Part shown: positions 39,229 through 49,599 of the stretch, piece by piece
How the letters are laid out: every line of letters begins with the position of its first letter
How positions within the stretch are numbered: position 1 is the stretch's first letter
NCBI GenBank assembly: GCA_034687125.1
Contig: JAQGBZ010000173.1
Coordinates: 1 to 64,000, forward strand
DNA: 64,000 nt
Reading direction: 5' to 3'
DNA from: Neelides folsomi
Taxonomy: Eukaryota; Arthropoda; Collembola; Neelipleona; Neelidae
The notes under the pieces: model-generated
Told to the model about the DNA's origin: nothing
Seen by the model: only the letters and a program-made list of their open reading frames with translations
The model's database searches: none
Made by a program: the position numbers and the translations under genes

Positions 39229-42200
39229 TGGTTAAAAAATCGTTTTTAGTTTTTATTATTTTCGGATTTTGTGAATCGATGTTTATCAACTCAAATTCCT
39301 TTTCTATTACTACTCACACCAAATGTATTAACTCAAATATCTTGTCAGTTAGTGAAATTAAAATAGGTAATAAATCAATTGGTCTAAACTGCTCTTCACA
39401 AATTGGACCAGTTCGGTGGTTTCAAATTCCCGATCTGGTATGTGACTTAATTTATTTTCATGCAAATAAGGAAAATCATAAAATTAAAAAATTGTCTCTA
39501 TACTTTAATTAATAACTTGATTAATTACCATAAATAGTTGATGTTAAATTCTAAATTGTTTTAAATGTTTTAATTTCTAATTAGGAAATATCATCAGATT
39601 TTAAAATTAGACATGAAATAGAAATTGATATATCAGACCCATTTAACATTTCCAAATTCGGATACTCAAATTTGATTTATTTTAAGAAGGAATCAGAAAA
39701 TAAAAATTATTTATATTGCGAATTAATTATGAAATCTGATTGCGTGAAAAAAGTTTCATTCACATTTAGAAAACAAAACCTGGAGACATTTGAACAGGAA
39801 GATATCTCAAACAATGGTTGACAATTTTATTATTTATTTGAAAATATTTAAATGCACTAATACAATATCAATTAGTATTCAATCCAAAAAAATTTAAACA
39901 GATTCAAAGAGCATTCTTGGAAAACATTCGAACACGTGTCCTATTTATTTTTACGTGCTGACCTCAGAATATCAAATATCCTTTTTCTGTGATAAAAACG
40001 GAACGTTTAGTAGAAATGATATTGATAATATGCCGGAAGAAGAGTCTGTGGAATCCGAGGAAGAGGAACCTGATGATTCAAAGTATAGTATAAGAGACAA
40101 GTTTAAATGTCTGTATGCAGATTGCCACGATTCCTTCAAATATTCCGTCATAAAACTAGTAAATTATTTACTAGTTAACATTAACATTTATAATTATTTA
40201 CTAGTTAACATTAATATAATTATTATTTACTATATTTCAATTATTATTTTAATTTAACTCTACAAACTGTTCAATGCTGTATAAAGTGAATATAAAAATA
40301 TGGCATGTCGATAAAAATAATTGGGATTATTTTTTATATATTTAATTAGCCTTATGAATGTATGATACATTTAACTTACGCCAGCAGTTCAGAAATATAC
40401 ACAGCATGCAAATCGTGCAATAAAATTCTTTTTGAGAAAAATTATGCTCATTATAAATACTGCTTGGATGATGAAAATATTTATTTGTCTTATTTTTACA
40501 CAAATAAAATTGGGAACGGAGAAGCGATCCATTGTAAATTATTAAATTATTACACCCAATTCCCAATTATAATACAAATTATAATTGTAATTAAAATTTT
40601 ATATAAATTACAATTTGGTATTTAATAAGGCAACTACTAAATAGTACACAATACACATCTAGTTGGTACACATTTAAGTTAGTACACAGTACACAAACAT
40701 TTACATTAGTATCCCTATCTAACCTTCTATTTAGTACACAACTACATGCTACACATCTAAATAGTACACATCAAGGAATACACACCTTCTAGCTGGTACA
40801 CACTACACAAGTAATCTTCTAATTACTACACACTACACATAATGTACAGTTCATCTACTAATTAGTACATACTACACACAATTGAGGGAAAGGCCAGTTA
40901 TTGTAATTTTGTGATTAAAAACGATCATAATGCCAAATAATGCTCTTAATTGTGTGTAGTATGTACTAATTAGTAGATGAACTGTACATAATGTGTAGTG
41001 TGTAGTAATTAGAAGATTATTTGTGTAGTGTGTACCAGCTAGAAGGTGTGTATTCCTTGATGTGTACTATTTAGATGTGCAGTATTTAGTTGTATACTAA
41101 CATAAATGTGTAATTGTGTACTAACTAAATGTGTATTGTGTTCTATTTAGTATTTAATAATAGTGCCGTTTATCAGATCATATTATATTATGTCTTATTG
41201 TGTTTATGGAAATAAAAATGCAAAAATTTATTCAACTCAATTTCTATAACATGAAGCAATTATCTAACTTAAGTATGATACAAATCAAAAGTAGTTTCCA
41301 TTATTTTCAAAATATTTTCTTCACTGAGATTCCAATCTATTAATTCCTTCCTGCCAAAATTGTGATGTGCGAGATCCTAACCAGTTGTTTACTGGAATTT
41401 TTAAATCATCTTCGTTTTCAAATCGTTGACCTCTCAAGAATCTTTTCATGTGAGAAAATAAGTGAAAGTCAAATGGAGAAATGTCTGGAGAATAAGGCAG
41501 GTGTGGAAGAGTTTTGATTCCCAATCTGTCCAATGCGTCTTTAACAATTTGACAAGTATGAGGAAGAGCATTGTCTTGGAGCAAGCTTTTATTGTATCTT
41601 TTATAAGATACAATATATCGTATTGTCCAGTAGAAAGTATCTTTTGAACAGAAGCCCTTCCTGATGAAAACTTGGACATCCATTGGCTCACAGTTCTATC
41701 ACTCACACACGATTTGCCGTCAAGTTCTCTCATAAATCGACAAACTTCGGGAGGTTGCAACCCTTGTGACCAATATACTCAAATTGTTGACCTCTGTTCT
41801 TCAAAAGTGTTAATAACTTAACGATTTCTTGGAACTTCTGATTTTGCGTGAATATTAAGATACTCAAATAGTTAAAAAATTAATTGATTATTTTTCCTAT
41901 GTTGCCAATGTAAATTTGAATTTTGCACAAGACCAATAAGACATATAATTTGGTATGATCTGATAATAAGTGTAATGGCTAATGGCAACGTGTTTTATTA
42001 GACAATAAAATCCAGCAGGAAACGACTAAAATGGAAATCCGAATTAATACTAAAATAATTGACAAAGAAAATATCAATTTGACCTGTGAATATAATGAAA
42101 TGATAAGCCATAAAAGAATTTATGGTCTTTTAATTGGATACAAAAATGGCACCAATATTGTGCAATATTATAAAAACGAAGTTAAAATGAAGAACGGTGC

Positions 42201-45200
42201 AATATATTATAATTTATAATTTAAAACAAATTAAGATTGTTTCAAAATACATTTAAGCAGATACAAATTTTCAATCACGAAATTACACACCTTTCATTTA
42301 TAATTTAATATTCTATAATTAATAGACGATAATTTAATTACTTTACAGTTAAATACTTTGATTATTTACATGAAAAAATTGTTTTTAAAATTTCCTTGTA
42401 TAAATTGGTTCAAAATTATACTTGTTTTGTTTTCCCATGGAACTTAAATAAGCTTTATACAAAAACAATTATTTTAGAACCATTATTATCCCACAAGGGT
42501 AAAAAAGATTTAAGTAGTATTTATTTTATTTAAATATATACCTATTAAATGAATGTTTCGATACTATATTATTTTTATGTATTTAAAAGAAAAATATTCA
42601 AGATTTGAAAATGAAGATGAGAATAACGATTGTAAAAATAAGGATTTTCGTGTTGGTTTCTTAATTGCATATCCAAGTCCAGTAAAGGGTTCTAGTTATG
42701 AATACGATGAACCTTACGATGTTGTCGACACCTTCAATCCAGGTTATGGAGATATTTCAAATATCGAAATAGAACTGTCTTGTGAATCATGTACTCCTAA
42801 CTTTTGGGAATATTTCAATGACGACGAGACCAAATACCGTGAGATAAATGAAAAAGAATATTTAAATATTTATATTTTTTTAAATCTGTGGATGATAAAT
42901 GATAAACATTCACTTGTATTCACTCATTGTCAATATAAACTCAGACATGTAATATCGTTTTAATCCCGTATCAAATATCACACTATTTTTATCCAATATA
43001 TATTTAATACAGTTTTGGGATCAATTCAAACTAAAAATTCAATTGAGAACGACGACGACGAAGAGCAAATTTTTGTTTCAAAAATTATTTTAAAATATGA
43101 TGCAAATTACCCTAATAATCATATATCAGAATATTATTGCAAAGCTGAAAATTATACAAGGCGAATTAAATTTGAAATATCATACAATAAAACAAATCGT
43201 GAAACATCATTAGCCATGTCAAGTATTGTAAAGATATAAAAAATTATTCATATTATTTATTGTATAAATTTAAAGTATTGAACAATATAACATAAAATTA
43301 CCTATGGAATACCTATAGAGTATTACATTTGAAATTTATAAAATTCTTACATTTAGCCGTAACAAATGTAAAGCCCAAACTTTTCGACGTTCTCAATTAT
43401 CCAACCCACAATGAAGTTAGTTGTGCGCCACCGGAAGTTGATCAAAAATTAATAATTGGGTTTTACTGTTATGGAAGTTCAGTTGAGAGTCCAAAAGTTG
43501 AAGAATGTACGACATTGAGAGAATGTATCATAATGTTTAAACACAAACGAAGTTTGGTAAAGAAGTAACTTACATGTTAATAAGCAAGTTATCAATCATT
43601 TTGATTATGTTTTTGATTTTATATTTTTCTAGTTGAAAGAATGTAGTCATTTTAATAATATACAGCCATTTTATGGAAACCATGGAGTTAACTCTAAAAA
43701 AAAAGAATACAAATCTATTGGATATTTTTTCACAAATTGTCACAGTGATAATAAAAATGAAGGCTATGCTCATACATATTTTGTGATTTATTCACTTCCT
43801 GAATATAACACATATTGTATTAAAATATATTCTCGATGTTAACTTCAAGGCATACTTGAAGCGGCAATGGAGATATAGAATATGTTAATGAATAATTGTT
43901 TCACGATGCCCATTAGCTTTTTATCTATAACGTGTTATTTATAAGCGGTAATTTTAATTTTCAAAATATTTTCTTTGAAAATTTAAAAAAGTTTAAAATT
44001 TAAAATTACCGCTTATATATAACACGTTTTAGACAACAAATTGATTGGGCGTTGTGAAACAATCATCTATTTTATTATTCTATTTCTCGCACCATTACCG
44101 CTTCAAGTATGACTTGAAGTTAGCACCTAGAATATATTATGATTAACTATTATGCACTTTACTTTATAAACAATGTTTCCTAATCCCAATAGTATAGTGG
44201 AACTTATGATACTATTTAACTATTTTAGATACACATTGGGATTATATCAATCCCAACGAAATGTTATATATGAACATTCCAGATTTGAAAAATTTGTATT
44301 TCACTTTGGATTTTTCAGTTGAATGTTATTTTTCAAAATTCTATTTTTACGATGATCCGATTATTTTATATTATGAATTTCACAACGGAACGATAAAAAG
44401 TTAGATTGGTTTATTTTTAATAAAAATAATCATAGCTGATTAACTGATTACCTATATTACAATGAATGAATATTTGAAATATAAAAATACAAGGGAATTA
44501 GATAAAAATATATAAAATTGAATATATAAATTATACGCAATTCCTCAAATAAAATATGAATCTATATATTTAAAGGAACTGAAATTACTAAATCAGAAAT
44601 GAAGTATATTTCACGTTATAATGTAATTTTCTTCAAAAAATCATTACGTTTTGAAATTGATAATAAATTAAAAAGAATATCTTGTGGGGGAATTTCTTGG
44701 TTAAAAAGTAAAGAGGAAAGATATTCTCTACAGGTTGAATTGAAAGGTAATGAGTTTATAATTGATCTCTAATAGTAATAGTAACATAGTAGTAACTACT
44801 TATACAGCTGAGCTGACCGTAGTCATATAAAACTATTATAATTGATTAATAATGATTCATTTTCACAGATCCAGTCGTTCCATTCTTAGAGAATAATTAT
44901 TTAGAAGTGAAGTGGGAATTGGGGAAAGTGAATGCAATGCTTTCCTGCGGAAACATAACAGGTTCACCCGAACCGACTTTGTTATGGCTGTTTAACAATC
45001 TAGTAAATTAATTTCATTAATTATTTTTAAAATAAGGAATTTTTGATTTTCTTACCATTTAAATTTTATTTCAAGAAATATGTCAAAGATCAAGAACAAT
45101 TGGTATTTACAAAAGTTCAATTATCGAATGAAGGAATATACAAATGTGTCTTATCAAATGTATTTGGTAACTATGAAAAAGTTTTTAATGTGAAAGTTTA

Positions 45201-47732
45201 CGGTATACATATTAAATTTACTAAATAAATATTAGATAATTAGAATAAAATACATCAAATATATGTATTATATAGTATGTATATTATAATAAAGTTAAAC
45301 AAATTTAAATATTTTTAATTTTTATAAATACAGATCCAAGTATAGAAAAACGTTCAATGATAATTGCCATTTGTGTGTCCATTGCTATTTTAATCCTTTG
45401 TTTAATAATAATATTTCTCATTATTATTTATCAAAGAAAAAAATCAGAATTAAAAAGATTTTTAACAGAAGAAGAAATTAAAGAATTCATTGAAGGGGAA
45501 AATTCCTATGTTAAGAATCCCCTTGTCGAAGCAAAATTAAGTTATAATAACTCATTTGAACTTTCTAAAGATAAATTCATTATAGGTTTGTAGTCTTTAA
45601 ATTATGGCAAATATAATTATGTATAAAAATAATTGATTGAATTAATTATTTAATTAAGCAATTAAATTTCATTATTAGGCAATAAAGAATTAGGTTCTGG
45701 TTTTTTTGGAGTTGTAATGAAAGGAAACGTTGAAACAAGCCACGGATTTTTTGAAGTTGCAATTAAAATGGTAAAATCGGGAATCGATATCACCCAACTC
45801 AAATCTTTATTAGACGAATTAAAATTACTTGCAATACTTGGTAAACATGAAAATCTTGTTTCGCTCGTTGCTGCTTGTACTGAAAATATCCGCCAAAGTA
45901 TTTGAATTATTATAGAATTATTGTAATCTTATATTATCTATACAACTAAACTTATTCAAGTGTATAGATATTTAGAAATATTTAAGATTTGGTTAATTAC
46001 AAAATTATTAATTACTATTTATAGACGAAGTTTACATTGCGGTAGAATTGTGTGAAAACGGATCTTTATTAGAACATCTGAGAAGTGAAAAAACAACTTC
46101 TTTAAATGTTTATGAAGCTGTTAATAATCAACAAAATATAGATGTGTAAAAAAGAATAAAAAACATTTAGCATTCTTTCTAGTATTTATGAAAAATGTGT
46201 ATTTTCTTTTAGGAAAAATAAAAACAAAGGAGAAAAAAATCTTGAATCATTTCTCAAATGGTCTTACGAAATGGCAAACGGAATGAAGTTTCTTTCTGAA
46301 AATAAAGTAATAAAATAATTTATATTACTATTTACTCAATTACGTAATTGATAAAATAACGTTTATTATATTTATAGATCATTCATTGCGATTTATCATG
46401 TCGAAATGTTTTATTAAATGATAAATATCAAGTAAAAATTTGCGATTTTGGCCTTTCGAGAAAATTGAACGAACATAACATTTACGTCAAAAAAACAAGG
46501 GTTCGACATACTGATATCTACATTAATTACATTAAATTGTCGTTTTGTAAATCACTTTGAAATTTGTAGTGTTCATTACCATGGAAATGGCTCTCAATTG
46601 AATCTTTGGAAACACAAACATTTTCTGAAAAGTCAGACGTCTGGGCCTATGGCATTACATTATGGGAGATATTTTCAATGGGAAAAGATCCATATCCAGG
46701 CTGTTCATGGAATCCAGAATTTGTAAAAAGTTTAAGAGAAGGAATGAGAATGCACATGCCAGAATTTGCAACAAATGAAATGTAATTAAGACGATAGTAA
46801 CCATTTAAAAATGTTCCTTGGTTTTTAAATTCAATTTGAATTACCACAATAGTGGTAACAATTAAAATGTTGAACTTGATAAGGTGAAATTAATTGAACG
46901 TATTTAAATATATTTTTCTCATTTAGCCCACTTCATAGTTATGTTACTAAATATTGTTACTATGTTTGTACAATTAATTAAAAGCATTTTAGTTAAATTC
47001 GTGTTTAATCATTGATAATAATCATTGATAATAATTAATCAGTTAACTTATTCAAAAATATAAGTCGATCATTTAGTAGATTGATAATTTACCTTTCAAA
47101 CAAGTAATATATTTGTAATATACTTGACCAACCACTGATCAAGTTCTGAAAAAGCTCAGCAAAGTTTAAAATGGCATTTTTACCTTTTCCAAAGTTTGTG
47201 CTTAAATAATGAATTATCAAGTTGGTTTAATGAAAATCGGACTTGATCAAATTGTAGATGGTACAATTCTTTACAAGTTGGTTACTCGGTTTATTTAAAA
47301 CAAGTTAGTTTTAGAACAAGTTTTAGAACAAGTTAGTTTTAGAACAAGTTTTAAAACAAGTTAGTCAGTTTAGTTTAGTTCTGACTCAATTCGTTAATTA
47401 TTTTTAACATAGAAATAATTTCTTATGAATGGAACCTTGGTGTTAAAATTTTAATTTTTATCATATACATTTGTACTAAAATTAAAAACAATTTATAAAT
47501 TTTAATCATTATGTGAATACATTTATAATTATTCACCCATGTATGGTATTCATTTCATATTTTTGTAGTTAATTAACCCATTAATCAACATTATTTATTA
47601 TACTTATTTAGATACAAATTAATGCTTGATTGTTGGAAAGAGCGAGCTGAGGATCGTCCCAAGTTTTTAGAAATAGTTGCTCGGATTTTGAACGAAAATA
47701 AAAATAGTGCCTTCGATTATGTAACAAACTAA
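39229..47732 (+). CDS. divergent receptor tyrosine kinase (VEGFR/PDGFR-like layout)
   Basis: About 20 exons. The first (39229-39438) has a signal peptide (MVKKSFLVFIIFGFCESMF). Ectodomain exons, at about 39585, 39901, 40352, 42010, 42590, 43014, 43360, 43634, 44230, 44577, 44871 and 45070, encode Cys-bearing, Asn-glycosylated, partly Ig-like segments, the clearest being NAMLSCGNITGSPEPTLLWLF...SNEGIYKCVLSNVFG. The membrane helix is IAICVSIAILILCLIIIFLIII (exon about 45335-45587), then the kinase: GSGFFGVVMKG, VAIKMVKSG, ELCENGSLLEHL, IIHCDLSCRNVLL, KICDFGLSRKL, LPWKWLSIESL, EKSDVWAYGITLWEIFSMG, LMLDCWKERAEDRPKF. The last exon ends at 47732. Lys, Asp and Glu of the active site are kept, but the HRD motif is HCD. 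The insert between kinase lobes is short. The ligand is unknown. Joins I checked keep phase, but two adjoining genes cannot be fully excluded between 40600 and 42010. Confidence 0.8.
40628..41150. mobile_element. fold-back hAT-type MITE inside the receptor kinase gene
   Basis: A 523-base inverted repeat. The left arm starts AGGCAACTACTAAATAGTAC and the right arm is its imperfect reverse complement, lacking the last 10 bases or so. Both arms carry many TTAGTACACA/TACACACT-type words, mirrored about a short centre near 40880-40930. Both sides show TATTTAATA (40619-40627, 41151-41159), probably the target duplication. The same terminal sequence recurs in the element at 52604-52934, so they are one family. 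No open frame. Confidence 0.75.
41290..41815 (-). pseudogene. dead mariner-type transposase fragment
   Basis: On the minus strand two overlapping, frame-shifted pieces are visible: an N-terminal piece (PPEVCRFMRELDGKSCVSDR, VSQWMSKFSSGRASV) and a C-terminal piece (QDNALPHTC, TLPHLPYSPDISPFDFHLFS, RFENEDDLK, SQFWQEGINRL). QDNA-H and YSPD-P are the second and third catalytic blocks of mariner DDD transposases. The part between them is deleted and frames are broken, so it is inactive. It lies in an intron of the receptor kinase gene, antisense to it. Confidence 0.85.
43840..44122. mobile_element. fold-back MITE abutting a kinase-gene splice donor
   Basis: A 283-base element with ends TAACTTCAAGGCATACTTGA and its reverse complement (about 30 bases, two mismatches). 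The interior is also a long inverted repeat (TAACACGTTATTTATAAGCG against CGCTTATATATAACACGTT). Each end contains the small palindrome CTTCAAG..CTTGAAG. No open frame. The left end begins right after the GT (43838-43839) of a receptor kinase intron. Confidence 0.75.
47298..47370. repeat. minisatellite, AGAACAAGTTTT/AGTT unit
   Basis: Head-to-tail copies of an 11-17 base unit (ACAAGTTAGTTTTAGA and ACAAGTTTTAGA, then ACAAGTTTTAAA) in the last large intron of the receptor kinase gene. Confidence 0.65.
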
Positions 47733-47975
47733 ATTTTAAATGATAATAATTTACTTCAAATCATTATCAAAAATTTTTAATTTACGTTCATTTATTTTTG
47801 CAGGACTATGTGTGCGTTTAAAAACTTATGCAACAATTTTAAAACTAAAACAATAGTAAAGAACAAAACAGTATAATATTATGCATTAAATTACCTAATA
47901 AAACCTAATTTAAAAGTGTAGGTACATTATATACCTAAAGAATTATTCTAGTTACTAATATGGCCACCATGTGTA

Positions 47976-49521
47976 CAGTCGGGAACAATAATAAACCCAG
48001 ACCAAGCTCTCATTTAGCATCCGTGTTAATAACTTTGTAACCATTTGATTAAATTAGCTGAAATTTTATTTGGAAGTTACTTCTTATAAAGGCTTTGTAA
48101 CGTAAAAATTTAAAGAAAAAACGATAACTCACATAAAAGATAAAAATTAAATTGTGCGCAAAGTCAGAATTTTCACTGGACAAAAGTCTTCCCACACTTA
48201 AATTTAATCAGGTTTATAATCTTAAAATTTAAAAAATTAATATTTTGTATGGGACCCTTTTTGCTTTAATTAAAGCAGCAACCCTCCTGGGCATTGATTC
48301 GACAAGCCTACAAGTTTCTTCTTGACCAATATTTCCCCATGTTTCTTGTAGAGCGGCAATCAGCTCATTTTTGTTTTTTGGCTTGCGATGCCGAAGACGT
48401 TTTTCCATAATTGCCCAAAGATGTTCAATTGGGTTTAAGTCCGGACTCTGTGCGGGTCATGGGAGAACATTTACTTTGTTTTTGTCGAACCAATTCTTTA
48501 CTGCGTCATCCTTGCTTCAATGATGTGACGTGTGCCAACGCCGTTGAACCCCATAGAACCCCAAACCATTACCGCTCCTAAAATTAAATATAGTGACAAG
48601 AAAATGAATAAATAATTTATTTGTTACCTCCTCTATGTTTGACTGTAGGTCGAACATATTTCGACTTGATGGCTGTTCCAACTTCTCTCCACACTCTTCC
48701 TCGGTTTCCTTGGCCGAACAAACAAAATTTACTTTCATCAGACCACAAAACATCTTTCCATTGGTCACGAGTCCAATCTTGATGCTGTCTTGCCCACGCC
48801 ATTCTTGCCTTGATGTGAACAGGTTTCAGAAGTGGCTTTTTTCTTGCGACTTAGGAATTTTTATTTGATTCCCTTATTCTACGTTTAATTGGCTTTGTTG
48901 ATACTCCAATTTCAAACTCACTTTGAATTTCGGTAGCAAGTTGACCTGATGAAATAAAGGGGTCATTGTTCACTTTCTTCTTAATGGCCCGATCGACTCG
49001 AACTGTTGTCTTCCTTGGCTTTCCGCTCCGGGATTTATTAACTATTAAATCTGTACTTTTGGACAATGGAGCAAACAGTACACTTATTTAATGACAATTT
49101 ATTCGCAATCTTAAGGTATTCTAAACCACTATTATGAAATTTAATTATCAAAATTTGTAAATCAAGAGAAAGGTCTTTGACGCGAAGCATTTTAATTCCC
49201 ACTAAAGTTTAAAATGAGTTGGAAAGAGTTCATATTGACATTTGAACCGTTAATGTCATTTAACATTTATTAGACAAACGTTTTGGCTCACTATTACAAA
49301 TTATGTATTGGGGTGGGAAGACTTTTGTCCAGTGAGAATTCTGTCTTTGCCTACAATTAAATTTTTAACTTTTATGTAAGTTATCATTTTTTCTTGAAAT
49401 TTTTACGTTACAAAGCCTTTATAGGAAGTAACTTTCAGGTAAAATTTCAGTTAATTTAATTAACTGGTTAAAAAGTTATTAACACTGATGCTTGGTTTGG
49501 GTTTATTATTGTTCCCGACTG
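47976..49521 (-). mobile_element. Tc1-type transposon, complete ends, degraded transposase
   Basis: A 1546-base element with inverted ends CAGTCGGGAACAATAATAAA, matching over about 25 bases and further imperfectly, flanked by TA on both sides (47974-47975, 49522-49523). The transposase lies on the minus strand. It starts near 49190 (MLRVKDLSLDLQILIIKF), then a frameshift near 49060, then SGKPRKTTVRVDRAIKKKV, DQWKDVLWSDESKFCLFG (first catalytic Asp), and GAVMVWGSMGFNGVGTRHII. A deleted stretch follows, then SPDLNPIEHLWAIMEKRLRH (third acidic residue). A stop replaces Trp in the block before SPDLNP, and the block holding the second Asp is missing. It could still be moved in trans because its ends are intact. 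Confidence 0.9.
48240..49190 (-). pseudogene. Tc1-type transposase, broken, with a spliceosomal-type intron
   Basis: Coding remains inside the element above. Between KHRG and AVMVWGSMGF the frame is interrupted by about 50 bases that begin GTAACA, are T-rich and end TTTTAG (about 48580-48628). Removing them restores the GG/AVMVWG frame, so this looks like a real intron rather than damage. Frameshift, deletion and a Trp-to-stop change elsewhere make the gene inactive. Confidence 0.75.
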
Positions 49522-49599
49522 TATGTATAAGATATAATTAATTAATCACTCCTATCGTATATAAGGAATTTTTAATTATCTTGTTCTAAGTTCATGAAT

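Noticed and set aside
40625-41160. Repeated TAGTACACA words considered as a CRISPR-like or satellite array
   Set aside because: Spacing is irregular and the block is one inverted repeat with mirrored arms, so it is a fold-back transposon; CRISPR arrays are not expected in an animal genome.
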